A DNA stretch of 64,000 nucleotides from Cheilinus undulatus (Eukaryota > Chordata > Actinopteri > Labriformes > Labridae), in assembly GCF_018320785.1 (NCBI RefSeq), contig NC_054869.1, positions 32,900,289 to 32,964,288 on the forward strand, given 5' to 3'. Shown here piece by piece: positions 37,101 to 48,072 of the stretch (within the stretch, counting starts at the first letter, position 1; the number at the start of each line of letters is the position of its first letter). A model generated the notes under the pieces. It made no database searches. It worked only from the letters and a program-made list of their open reading frames with translations, and had not been told where the DNA came from. A program made the translations under genes and the position numbers.

Positions 37101-40100
37101 AGAATCATTGGTTCTTCTTTTCAAAATACTGTATTCCATTGGATTTCAAAGAGGCAGTACTCTGAGCACTTCTGTCTTTAAGATATGGATTCATTAGCTT
37201 TGGTAGAATTAATTGAAGCACCTTCTTCAGTGTTGTGTGCAGGGGCTGGAGCATGTGAAGGGCGGGCAGGTGTAGGAGGCATCAACTTCTTCCTCCCAGG
37301 CTTCTCAGTTCTGTCTATCTCAGGTGCTGAGAGGGAGCAGGATGAAGTTGTAACTCATGAAGAAAATACTTAAAGCTATGCAGAGTCCTCAGTTGTAGTA
37401 GGAAAAACACTCACGTTTCTCAGTCTTGGTATCAAAGTTGAACTGCTCTACACGCTGTTGATGTTTCTGCATGGAAATAGAGAGGTAATCTATTTCAAAT
37501 TTATACAAAAACAAGTTTTGACACACTAAAAGCTGCAGCGATAACCTGAAATAGACTTCCAAGAGCTGTTGTTGTTACCAAGGGTCTGCCCATGGGTGGT
37601 GCAGCCTGCCTCTGTGGAACAGTAGGGTTGGATGTTGTGTCTGCAAAGAGTGGCGTCAAGTGGCAAAATTTTAAGGTGTTATTTTGTGTCTCATTAGGTG
37701 TCTAAGATGAGTGGAGCTTTACACTGTGTGTAGCTATCTCTATCAGCAGTCATGGGTGCAGAGCTCTTACCCAGATAGACATTTTCCTCTATAGCTCTCT
37801 GTGGGAGTTGAACCGGTAGGCGCTCACAGGGAGGCACTTCATACATGCTACTGTCCTCCTCATCATCATCCTGCAATCAGAAATCATAGTGAGACTTGCA
37901 TCTATTAAAAAGAGTCACTGTAACATCAAAACTGAGTCCGTAGCTTCAAGTCTTCATGTTGGTTCTATATCTATAATGTAGTATTATCCTTGATCATCTT
38001 GGTCTCATTCTTTGCTGCTGGGTCCTGTGGGTTCTTATGAGTGATGGGGAAAAACATATTGGTTGAATTCTTTGTGGGTTTTCCTGCTTATAGAGTTTTG
38101 TTAATATTGTTTGGGTGCTTTTTGCTGCTCGGTTTTTGGTCCTTGCTTTGTTCAAATGAACAGTATACCTTTAAAGCACTTTGTAGTCCCCTGCTTTTCT
38201 GATTCACAAATAAAGTTAGCTACTATTATTACTACTATAAGTAGTAGCCCAGTAGTAGTAGTTGTAGTAGCCTAGTAGTAGTAACTACATAGTCGCCTAG
38301 TCACAGCAGTAGAAGAAGTAGCAGCCTAGCAGTAGTAACTATGTAATAGCCTAATCATAGCAGTTGTAGTAGTAGCCTAGTTGGCTGTATTAGTAGTAGA
38401 AGCCTAGTAGTTGTAGCTATGTAGTAACCTAGTTATAGCAGTTGAAGTAGTCATAGCCTAGTAGTAGCTATGAAATAGCCTAATCAGTTGAAGTTGAGTA
38501 CTCCATTAGGAGTAGCTATATAGTAGCCTAGTCATAGCAGTTGTAGTAGTACTAGCCTAGTAGTAGTAGCAGCTATGTAGTAGCCAGGTCAGTCGTAGTA
38601 GTAGCGGTAGCCATGTTAATGAGCCATCTGACTCCGCCCCTGACCACGCCCCTCTCAGGAAATGGATGTGGCTAAATGGATGTGGCTCTCCTGGCGGATC
38701 AGGAGAGGAAGGCAGAATGCTCTACCAAACAGGGAGGGCCAACCGAACCTGGGGGCGGTGCTAACTCCCCACATGACATCATGAAGGGAAAATCTAAGAA
38801 AGGTTTGTTTCAGCACACATTTTCTGAAAGGTAGAGAAAGAGAGGAGGGGAGGAAATAGATTTCTCTGATTCTTGGGGGGACTGTGGACTGGCCAGGGGC
38901 ACATATTTTTGTTAGAAAAGTCTGAAAAAGTGAATTTTGCATAATATGTCACCTTTAACAATGTAAGCGAATTGTTCAAGGTCCACTGTTTGTAATGGCG
39001 AGTTTTCACTTTTTCCCATCATTTTGACTTTTTTCTCAAAATTGTATTTTAACTCTATTCTCGAAATTTCAACTTTTCTCGTCATTTTGACTCTTAGTTC
39101 GAATTTGTATTTCAACTTTATTCTTGAAATTTCTACTTCATTCTCGTCATTTCGACTTTAATCTCGACTTGCCCATAATTTTTTTCCTTCACTGCTGTCC
39201 TTTATCCTCTTCTGTAAGACTTCTGCCTCTCAAAGTTATGCCAACTCAAGTGAAAACACGGGTCCTACGTCTGGTACTAAATCTGCGGTCCATAAACTTG
39301 TTTAATTGTAATGCTCCTACACTTCATTCTGTTGCAAAGATCACAGGTCCTAGTTATACTGTCGTGAATCAGCGGTCCTGAAACTGCTGCCTGCATTTTA
39401 CTGTTAACCAGAGGTGTCTTGTTAGTATGAGCCTAACTGTTAGCGTAGCATTACCTTCTAAGCTGGTTAGCTGCACAAAACTAGCCGTTGCAGTCAACCA
39501 GCATAAACTTTACAAAGTGACCGTAGGAAAGGACAAGCTCCAACGGATTGAAGAAAACTTAACAGCACCTTGTATCATTTTTGAAACATTTTGTCACTTA
39601 CAAACTCCTCTGGTGGCCATCCTTCATTGTCATCTAAAACAAACATTTAAATAGACAATAACAACTTGTTATTTGGATAAGAAAAAAGCAATAATCTTCC
39701 CTTTATAGCACAATTGGTTCATATTTTACCTGTCCTTCTGGGTGGAGCTGGAGGTCCACTGTGTTTAAAAAGAGAACAGAGGTAAGACAACACAAACTTA
39801 TCAAAAACAAAAACAGTGATGTTTTTCTTGAGGCCACTGCACTTACAGGTTTTTTCGTTTCCCAAAGAAGCTCTGAAAAAAAAACACAGAAGTTTCCAAT
39901 AGTTAACATCCACAAAACAAACTCACTGCTTGCTGAAAAAGTAATGATTTACTTTGGTTCGCCTTCAGCTTTGTCATCACAACTGAGTTGGTGGCCGTTT
40001 GGTGGGAAGGTCAACAGGATGAACAGTAGGGCCTTATTTCATACAAAGGTAGACTTAGTACAGACAAAGAACTTCCTGAGGTACTTCTGCTATGACTGGT

Positions 40101-43100
40101 GGATTGTTCACACACCCCATGACTTTTTATTTATTTTATTTAAAAGATATCTAACCAGGAAATACTCACTGGGATTAAAAATCAGATTTATGGTAGTGTC
40201 TTGGCCATGTATGCCTGAGTTTTTATTTCAAAGGATCTTCGGGTAGCTTGAAGATTATGGCACAAATTTAACCAAAGAAAAGGACTAAAGAAACAGTAAA
40301 AATTAAAATCTTTAACACAAGGTGCAGATGACTTGTCCCCTTAGCTGTCTGCAAGTGTTTTTTTTTTTTTAAGTAAAATGAGACATCAAGACACAGTGGG
40401 GGACTTTTACATCACCGTGGCTGCAGGGAGACATTGCTGTGGCTTTACCAAAGGGTCCTAAAAAGGACTATTTAATGCATTTTAATAAATGAATGTGTTT
40501 ATTACAAATCTTACATACATTAGGATTAATTTAGTGATACAGATCGTCCCTGTGCACACATTTAAAACAGCTACAAACACCAATCAGCTAATTCAGGGGC
40601 ACAGAGTAGAAAGTAATCATTGAAAACAGCTACAACTTGACGCATCTTCCTCCAGCAACATAAGTCTACTTTTAAAATGATGTAATGAGACCAACTCCCC
40701 CGACATCAACATATTCTCACAGCAGACTCCAAGGGGCAAGGGCAGCGTACCTGAAACTCCTTTTCCCCATTTTAAAATGCAATTTGAGGATGGATAGCAA
40801 AAGTGAATCTCGTGACTGAGTCACAGAGTGCAGACTGTAGCTTCTTCCATCACTTTTCCCTATGACTTGTATCTTCATAACTTTAACCCCTGCACCTGTG
40901 GCTTGCATTTAAAGCAGAAATGTATAAAATATGTGGGTTTGTGTCTGAGGTTGACCAGCAGAGAGTAAGATGAGCCTAAGCGTCAAGTAAAACCAGGAAG
41001 TTGAGCTACATAATCTCTATTTTTACCACAGTGCCATGGAGGAAGTGTTCATGTAAAGTGATAAGCAGGCAGTAAGATACAAAGAGCACTAATGACTGGG
41101 GAGTGCCTGTCCCTCACATTCACTCAAAATATCAGAAAAAAAATCAATGTACTATTGATGATAAAGAGCAGAAAGAGAACTTCTTTACTGTAATGCTATT
41201 TATGAATCTTAATGCAAAAACTCAGAATGATCTGCATTAAGGACCTTATCACGTTACTGTGACGGTGTTGTGCTTTGTGTCAACCACAGTGTGGAACTTC
41301 TACTTTCTGTGACTTTCTATCTGATGGAAAAGTTTAGAGGAAACTATGAAGTTTTACTCATCTTAGTAGAAAAGAGCTGTCAGTGGCTGGTGAGTCCAGC
41401 AGAAGGAAGAAGGAAGAAGTTGTGTGGCCATGAAGTTATTTCTGATGCAAACAAGGACCAGACTAAGTGAGCATCATTCAAATGTTGAGTCAGACAATAG
41501 AAATATTATCTGTGATACCAAAAACAATTATATACAGATAGCACAGAAACACAGTCTCCTCCTGTGGAGGCTTTTACATTTCTATTCTTGACAAAGACAC
41601 TCTGCTTCCTCATTATTACTTAATACATTGTGATAGATATATAAAAAAGTGTGGATAATTTTCACTGTTTTCTCTGATTTTCCACAGTAGTTAATGTATT
41701 GAAGAGCAGCTTTTGCCTCTGTCATTATTATCATTGTTGTTGTGTGTTTGCAACTAAGAGCATTTAGGGAACTTAGTTTGCATAAATTGTTTGGTGCAAC
41801 AAAGAAAAATTCAGCATTATATACAATATAAATACTTCACATATCTGCAGGGAGCCCTAAGGTATAAGAGCACATTTGCAATTACAGTGAGATAAAAATA
41901 GAAAAGTAAATCACTTCAACAATCAGATAAAAAGAGCAGGATGAGTTAATTTTTCCTGTCAAAAACTGTAAATTGATTTTAAGACAAAAAAAATACAACA
42001 GAGTGTAACACAGCACATCCCAAACCTGGGCATTTTTAATATATTTTTGGATGCATTTTAAGAAAGTTAATGAATTAAAATGAGGAAAAATAGTGATCTT
42101 TGACAGTAGTTTAAATTAGGGCTGTCAGCACTAAGCACTACTGAAGGTAAATAATACCTGCATTAATTCTTTCTTATTGATTGATTGATTGATATCTTTA
42201 TTTTGATCATGTTAATGACAACTAAATTCTTTCTTATCACATTCATGGCCTGCTTTGTCCCTTACAGCACATTCTGGTCATACCACTGCAATGTCTCCCT
42301 GCAGCCACAGTGACATTATTTAAGTACACCACTCCACCAGTGTTAACAGTGTCGACTAAAATGTTTGTCTGAGACTAGCGACAATAAGTAAGTAAAGTTT
42401 TCGTAAAGATGACTAAAACTGACTAGAATGTAATTTAATTTTTGTTGGACATTCAAAATCTGTGATATTTCTCCACTGTGGCTAAATCTTTCAGAATGCA
42501 ATGCATCTATAGCTCTCCTGCCTCTCAGCTGTAGAAAGTAGAGACCCCAGGTTTAGCAGAGTGCATAGAACACTCTACCATGATTTGGTACCAGATTCAG
42601 GCAAGAAAATAAATGCTTGGACTAAAAGTAAAGACTAAAATGTGAGGACATTTTTATCGCCTAAAACTAGACTACGTTTTGAGTTTTCATCGACTTAAAC
42701 TAGACTAAAACTATGAAAGGTAGAAAAGACTAAAATGTAACTAAAACTAAAAGGCATTTAATCTAAATACTAAGACTGAGACTGCAATTCACCTTATTTA
42801 ATCAAACATTTTTACAGGTCTATTATCTCTTTTACAATCCATAACTAATTCCTTTTTCCATGGTTAAGGTCATGCCATAATCTTCAATCTACCCAAAGTT
42901 CCTTTATTTCTTTCAAAATAAAAGCAGTTCTGTATCTAAATATGCTCCTCTGATGGATCAAAACAGATCTTTTGCTTTTGAAATGATAAAACTGTTCTAC
43001 GTACTCGTCTTTAATACAGAATTTTTAAGAATTAAGAGATTACTGTCTCACATGGATCTCCACAGCTCTATGTTTGCTGCTCTCTCCATCCTCTGCCACG

Positions 43101-44032
43101 CTGTGGAGATTCACTGTCTCTGTACCCAGGTGAGTTAACAATACATATTCGCTTGTAGTTCTTAACTGCTCACACTATATTTGCTGATATTTCCTAAAAC
43201 TTTGAGTAAGTTTCACCATATATCAAATTACTCTTCTTCAATGTGTTTTACTGCTTCAGCTTGAACTGTTAGCTACATTAAAAACACTGGCCCCTATGAC
43301 TGGCAGTGGTAATGCGACCACTTAGAGAGAAGCTTAAAGAGAATGGATAAGTATGGACAGAAAGCTCCAACTATATCCATCTGGGTTTCAAACATAGAGC
43401 ATAACTAAGCCTTAATTCAACTAGATTAATTAATATTAAAAAGAAGTTAATGGTTTGATGGCCTTAGTAAAGGCCAGCAAGGTAAATTTCTAAATATACT
43501 GTACATGCTTTCAGCAAGCTATGAGAATATATAGTCTAGCTGAAATAAATTATGCAAATTTGATAGTTTCTACTTGGCTAATACATTTTATACTTAAAAA
43601 TAATGAACACAGTGAATTCAATCAATATTACACAAAAACTCCCGAAGGCATAAAACCTGTAAACTTTGAAAAAGTATCAAAAATAGTACAAACACAAAAT
43701 GTGCTCTCTTTTGTATGAAAGCACATCACCAACGTATGTGCCTTTATTTACTTTAGGGTCATCTGCAAGCCTGTTATCTAGATTCTTTTTCCTGTTTAAC
43801 TCCACACTCCCACAGAATCACAACTTTTACACTTTATCTTTCACACTACTCAAAAACCTAAATGAAACGTTAAAATATGATTTCAAAAACACAAAGAGTT
43901 TACAAAAGACTCAGTTGTTACAGCACTAAAACTCTGACAACACCAGCTCACTTCCTCCTCACTCCACCCATACGTAACAGAGTAAAGACTAAACTTAAAC
44001 AATAATAAAAAACTGTACTTTACCATTGTCAT
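30317..44032 (-). CDS. blnk: B-cell linker protein (BLNK/SLP-65), 19 coding exons
   Basis: BLNK is the cytoplasmic adaptor that SYK phosphorylates after B-cell receptor engagement; it recruits PLCgamma2, BTK, VAV and GRB2. Exons (descending): 44032-44024, 39872-39847, 39758-39730, 39633-39602, 37870-37771, 37640-37579, 37466-37415, 37326-37222, 36680-36652, 34675-34639, 34470-34422, 34227-34197, 34065-34017, 33915-33822, 31414-31377, 31231-31188, 31109-31041, 30715-30557, 30433-30317. All phases join into 376 residues without a stop. Tyrosine motifs MYEVP (Y42), NVYLD (Y64), VYLYP (Y141) and LYLEP (Y155) align with human BLNK Y84, Y96, Y178 and Y189. A proline-rich middle and C-terminal SH2 follow. 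Human BLNK is 456 residues; the shortfall is in the N-terminus and the linker. SLP-76 (lcp2) is the main alternative, but no SAM domain is seen and the SH2 (QPYTL, YNIPIRF, YALGK) is BLNK-like. Confidence 0.87.
31188..34675 (-). CDS. blnk: blnk proline-rich linker exons (residues 149-262)
   Basis: Seven short exons (37, 49, 31, 49, 94, 38 and 44 bp) encode EVNDGLYLEPTD, LPSPKPLVKPPVPRPPS, KVPPPTHSKPPLPANLKEVK, HPAPPPADTKPV and SSGVIRTAKQLGHE. PxxP-type motifs fit SH3 binding (GRB2, CIN85-like partners). Splice phases alternate, so skipping single exons would usually break the frame. Confidence 0.82.
31415..33821. other. blnk intron with minisatellite and decayed repeat
   Basis: About 2.4 kb between proline-rich exons. 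Besides the 42-bp array there is decayed repeat sequence on both sides (AATTAGGGCTATGCACC near 31837 and TTTGACATCCCTAG near 33360-33373) that may be the ends of one host element. Confidence 0.5.
32214..33060 (+). repeat. 42-bp minisatellite, about 20 copies
   Basis: Each unit reads roughly AGAGTAACTGTACTTTTACA, TTTACTTAAGTAAGTTTTAA, CC; variants CCAGAG and CTGGAG alternate irregularly and a few units are shortened. The unit contains the palindrome ACTTAAGT. Because 42 is divisible by 3 the array reads through as an open frame (VTLVKTYLSK repeated) on the minus strand, which is an artefact. It is followed by TTTTCCACCTCTGC, the end of a common teleost repeat with TACTTAAGTA motifs, its likely source. 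Confidence 0.92.
34676..36651. other. blnk intron after the GC donor
   Basis: About 2 kb containing the MITE at 35035-35727 and a (TTTG)n tract at about 35927-35960. No other feature is recognised. Confidence 0.55.
35035..35727. mobile_element. MITE, copy 1, in blnk intron
   Basis: Ends AAAGACCCTGTAAAGTGAAA and, reversed, AAAGACCCTGCAAAGTGAAA form inverted termini. The interior includes AATATAAAATCACAGAGCAG and GACACGCCCACACCATCCT. A second copy lies at 52573-53319. Confidence 0.8.
36652..39872 (-). CDS. blnk: blnk N-terminal acidic and tyrosine-motif exons (residues 4-148)
   Basis: Eight exons encode SFFGKRKNLGPPAPPRRTDD, the acidic GWPPEEFDDDEEDSSMYEVP, NVYLD, a basic/proline segment and DVYLYPDEEQ. 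PPAPPRR followed by an acidic W-containing stretch matches the human BLNK order (APPSVPRR then acidic, then YEPP). These sites are the expected SYK substrates that bind SH2 domains of PLCgamma2, VAV, BTK and NCK. Confidence 0.85.
38215..38620 (+). repeat. TAG-rich minisatellite
   Basis: Degenerate tandem units of about 60 bp built from GTAGTAGCCTAG, AGTAACTATGTAGTAGCC and TAGTCATAGCAGTTGTAG. It sits in the blnk intron between 37871 and 39601. Confidence 0.75.
38621..39601. repeat. Repeat-like intron sequence including degenerate TTTCGACTTT units
   Basis: From 38630 to 38960 the sequence resembles a fish MITE interior (GACTCCGCCCCTGACCACGC, GACATCATGAAGGG, TATGTCACCTTTAA). From 39005 to 39175 short degenerate units such as TTCTCGAAATTTCAACTTTT recur. 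No coding exon. Confidence 0.5.
39873..44023. other. blnk intron 1
   Basis: About 4.15 kb. Holds a decayed repeat at 42118-42960 with many ACTAAAACTAGACTAAAACT motifs and an inverted repeat at 43053-43115. No further N-terminal blnk exon could be fitted to phase. Confidence 0.5.
42118..42960. repeat. Decayed repeat with GACTAAAA motifs
   Basis: Opens AGGGCTGTCAGCACTAAGCA. GACTAAAA/AACTAGACTA units cluster at 42350-42440 and 42615-42785. The right part (AATCTTCAATCTACCCAAAG, GCAGTTCTGTATC) resembles the right parts of the repeats near 33110-33375 and 60740-60990. Confidence 0.5.
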
Positions 44033-44120
44033 GGTTTTAGGTCCAGTCCCAACTGCTCAAGACATGAGGAAATGTATTTGTGTCGCTTCTTTGATGCAAA
44101 TGGCTTTAAATATTAAAAGT
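44024..44120 (-). CDS. blnk: Proposed blnk exon 1 (leader plus MTM) and TATA-like region
   Basis: The minus strand reads AAAACCATGACAATG|GTAAAG: a good start context, three codons (44032-44024) and a donor whose phase fits the SFFGK exon at 39872. A TATTTAAAG TATA-like stretch lies near 44104-44113. The tiny coding part makes this the least certain exon. Confidence 0.5.
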
Positions 44121-44171
44121 GAGTGGTACAAAGCGAATGTGAAGAGCAGCTGTAACTGATCTCATTTGCAT
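44094..44171 (-). promoter_or_regulatory. blnk: Two octamer motifs upstream of blnk
   Basis: Perfect octamers occur at 44094-44101 (ATGCAAAT on the plus strand) and 44164-44171 (ATTTGCAT on the plus strand), in opposite orientation. The second abuts an ETS-like core (AGGAAATGCAAAT on the minus strand). Octamer plus ETS sites are typical of B-cell promoters bound by OCT1/OCT2 with OCA-B, and by PU.1. They lie about 60 and 130 bases upstream of the proposed start codon. Confidence 0.6.
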
Positions 44172-44365
44172 TTCCTACCTGTGTGAGGCAGACAACCTCA
44201 CTGCCCACTTTTAAATGAGCAGATGCTGAACAGTATAGATAGGGCTCCAAAACATCTACTGTAAGCTGCATATGGTCTGAGAGCAAGCTGATTTAAGTTT
44301 TTTATGTTGTAACTGGAAAAAAACCCTCCATATTGTATTTGTGATTAAAAGAGATTACTTATTAA

Positions 44366-44375
<10 letters not shown>

Positions 44376-44400
<25 letters not shown>

Positions 44401-44402
44401 AC
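44376..44402 (+). repeat. (CA)n microsatellite
   Basis: Run of about 13 CA units just upstream of blnk, preceded by CTCTCTCTC. Confidence 0.9.
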
Positions 44403-44589
44403 CATCCAGTGGTGGCTTCAGTTTTTTTTGTTTTTGTTTTTTTGCCTGCTCAGAGTTTCTAGCACATGGGACCTGTGCGAATTCTTGAAGAAGCCCCTCA
44501 GAGAGTGCTTTGTATCAGCAGCTACACAGAAAAAGGTTTCCTTTGAGGAGTTCTACTCCTTGACAAGGCTCTCCATAAAGCACTATTGG

Positions 44590-46184
44590 AATTTCCCCTA
44601 CTAGAAGGGATCCAGTCTACAAAACACATGTAGACTGGATGAAAAAACTCCCATTCCCCCTCAAGAAGTCCTGCAACGGTAAAGAGCTGGTCCACAGTCC
44701 CACAGCCAGGCTGGAATTCGCACTGTTCCTCCTGAATCTGAGGTTCGACAATCGGCCTCCTTTCCAGCACCCTAGAGTAAACTTTTTCAGGGAGGCTTAA
44801 GAGTGTGATACCCCGATAATTCGAGCACACCCTCCAGTCCCCCTTTTCAAAAATGGGGACCAGCGCCCTGGTCTGCCACTTCGCAGGCACTGTTCCCAAC
44901 CTCCACACAACATTGAAAAGGCATGACAGCCAAGACAGCCCAACAACGTCCAAAGCCTTCAGCCACTCAGGGCAAATCTCATGCTTTCCCCTCCTGAGTC
45001 GTCAGATGGTTTGCCAGAACATCTTTGGGGCTGACCAAAAGTCTTTCTCCATAGCCTCCCTGAACTTGTCCCACACCCAGGTTTTTGCTCTGCAACTGCT
45101 GAAGAAGCTGACCGGTACCTGTCAGCTGCTTCCAGAGAACCCTGGGAAAGTCATGCCCGAAAGGTCTCTTTCTTCATCCTGGCAGCTTCCTTCACCGCTG
45201 GGGTCCATCAGCAGATTCTCAGGTTGTCGCACAGACGGTCTTCGAGCCACAGCTTCTAACAGCTGCTTTCACAATGGAGGATTTAAACAATCACCTCTGA
45301 AGTTCCATGTCCCCAGCCACCCCTGGGATGCACAAGAAGTCCTTCTGGGGGACAGGTCTCTGCCACACATTGCCGGTTCACCTGCACTACATGTTTAGGT
45401 TTACCAGGTCTGTCCAGCAGCATCCCCAGCAACCTGATCCAACTCACCACCAGGTGGTGATCAGTTGACAGCGCTGCTCCTCTCTTCACCCGAGTGTCCA
45501 ACACATGCAGCCGCAGATCTGATGAAATGACAGCAAAGTCGATCATAGATCTTTGGCCTAAGGTGCTCTGGTTCCAAGTACACTTATGAGCAACCTTATG
45601 CTCGAACATGGTGTTTGTTATGGAAAGTCTATGACTAGCACGGAAGTCCAATAACAAAACACCACTTGGGTTCAGAATAGGCAGGCCGTTCCTCCCAATC
45701 ACCCTCCTCCAGGTTTCTCCATCATTGCCCATGTGAGCATTAAAGTCCCCCAGTAGTAGTACCCCCTCCAGGACCCCACCCTGTCACTGTCAGTCGCAGA
45801 GAGACGACCCTCTCGCTCACTGGGGTGAGCTCCACCATAGCAGCGCTCAGCCGGGGGCTGAAACCCCACATCTGCCCGGCGCCTCTCACGTAGGGCAACT
45901 CCGGAAAAGGGGAGAGTCCAGCCCCTCTCCAGGAGTTGGGTTATGGATCCAGAGCTGTGCGTGGAGGTGAGCCCAACTATATCTAGTCGTATCGCTCCAT
46001 CTCCTGCACTAGCTCTGGCTCCTTCCCCGCCAGTGAGGTCACGTTCCATGTGCCAACTGTTAGTCGGTGCCACCGGGGGTCGGCCAGCCAAGGCTTTTGC
46101 CTTCACCTGCCACCCGCTGTGCACTGCACCCGGCCACCATGCCCATCCCTGCGGGTGGCCGGGTGCACAGGGGGGTTGCTCCAT
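44590..46184 (-). mobile_element. RTE/Rex3-type LINE remnant (endonuclease and start of reverse transcriptase)
   Basis: Reading the minus strand from 46184: an AP-endonuclease part (RLDIVGLTSTHS; then [14 protein letters not shown] across a frameshift near 45735; [26 protein letters not shown]). After a compressed interval comes the reverse transcriptase start (YRGITLLSLPEKVYSRVLER, then QIQEEQC and PVYMCFVD). Frames are broken and the rest of the reverse transcriptase is absent. The family name is from recollection of abundant fish LINEs; the LINE identity itself is firm. Confidence 0.85.
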
Positions 46185-46249
46185 GTCACTCCTTCAGGTT
46201 GGATCAACTAGCCCCCATGGAGAGAAACCAGGCCACGTCGCCTGCTTGA

Positions 46250-48072
46250 TGGTACAATATCTGAATCACATGCATTTGCAAATAAGCAATAAATACATAT
46301 AAATGGGTGTAACATGCAGTTAAATATATATACATATATATATTGGATTGTCTGCAATACTTTTGATTGGATTAATTTCCATCCCATATTCAGGCATTCT
46401 GGTACATCTCTGTGTTTAATTGGCTGTTTATCACAAATGAGTATTTCTTTACTTGATGTATGTATAATTCATTCTGTCTTAGATGGCCACCTTTGTGCCA
46501 CTAGAGCAACTTCTGTTTTTTCCCAGAAGCATGCAGACGGTCACATATTTGACCTACCTGATAATAAATATCATTAAAGGCTCTTAGATAAATCGTTATA
46601 CTTCTTTAAGATATCATATACTCTGCGTATTACTATATTATTGCCTCTCCAGCTCATACTCCTTCTGACAACCTGGAACATGGGAATGTGTGCACATGGA
46701 TCAGCCTCATATTCCACCTTCAACATTCCCACGCTCAACCACAAATAGTCGATGCAAAACACCTCATGGATGACAGTGCATAAAAATGAGCAAGCATATT
46801 AAAGGCTTCCAGCCGGGATTTATGGCAACAAACAGGAAGAAAAACAAAAAGAAGAAACTTGTTGACACAGAAGTCGAGGTGTTTGTAAATTAAAGAGCAG
46901 TTAGACTATAACATACTGTCTGTTTGTTTAAGCAGGAGGGTCTGAGTTATGCCCTCCTCCTGCAGAGCCAAACATCTACCATTCATCACATGTGCCACTG
47001 CAGTTTACATGTTTAAAGAGCCCATGCTTTTTTTTCTCACAATGCCCACATCAATCAGTAATCCACTCCCACTGTGGGATATTATAAGAGAAGTCTGGTC
47101 CATGAACAAATGCTTTTATGTATTTTTCATTTTTTTAAACATTGGTCTTTTCCTGCAAACTCACCCTGCACTGTGACTGATTTTAAGAACATGTTATGAC
47201 TGAGAGCTGTCCAAGTTTTTTTTCTGCACCTTGCTCGATTAAACAATAAATACATGTAGGTGAGCTGAGTGGTGAGAAATATGTGCATGAGTGTGAGGCA
47301 GCCAGAGTGCTGTCTCCAATCACTGAACATCCTACACAACCACAACCTGTGGTAGGAGAGCGAGATATGACTAAAAACACTTGCACTGCAGTCACTGCGG
47401 TTGTTTCACACTTTTTGGTGTTACTTTGAATCCTGAGTCACTGTCGGTGCTGTTCCACTTAATTCACAGCACACTGTTACTTAATGTTTGCAAAAATGCT
47501 GTAGATAATAAGGGTTTATCTTACTTCCTCTTGCATGTCCTTCACACTCTTCATCGTCCTTTGAGTCAGGAAGCTCTGAAGAATGGGTACCTCAAAGACC
47601 TTTCTGCTGCTTTCCCTGGTGTTTTCATAGTGTTTGATGGTGTCATGAAGGTTTTTACTGGCAAATGACAATCATATTGCCTGCATCAGGACCGCTGATC
47701 CATCACACATCACCATCGATGGTGCTTTTTTGTGTCCAGAGCACCTGGCCACATCTGTCTGGAGGACCCTGGCCTCAAAGAAATGTTAGCGGTGACTGGT
47801 TATGATGACAAGCCTTTCCATGGATTCCTGACCACAAGTGCTTACAAATTATAGGAGGAGAACTTGTCTCCTTTTACATTATGCTTTCACTTGCATCATG
47901 GCAAAATATGTCCTCCAAGCATCACTCCTCTCAAAACTTCATAAGGACTTTTGCTAACATGCCACTTTAGTAAGATTTACATTTTTAAGCAAGACAGTTA
48001 CCATATAGAGCCAGGTTATTCAACTGGAGGCCCTGAGGCCAGAATAGGCCCCCAAGGTAATTTTTAGTGACC
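46250..48072. other. Intergenic between blnk and plat, first part
   Basis: Contains a (TA)n patch at 46323-46345. The frame at 47381-47668 shows no recognised family. No gene is supported. Confidence 0.5.

Noticed and set aside
43055..43127. Minus-strand segment as an extra blnk exon
   Set aside because: The acceptor is weak and the phase does not fit between the proposed exon 1 and the 39872 exon.
44853..45398. 181-codon plus-strand frame opposite the LINE
   Set aside because: It is antisense to the LINE remnant, whose minus-strand frames have clear endonuclease and reverse-transcriptase similarity.
47381..47668. 95-codon plus-strand frame between blnk and plat
   Set aside because: Looks superficially protein-like but no domain or flanking splice signals fit. 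Kept only as intergenic.
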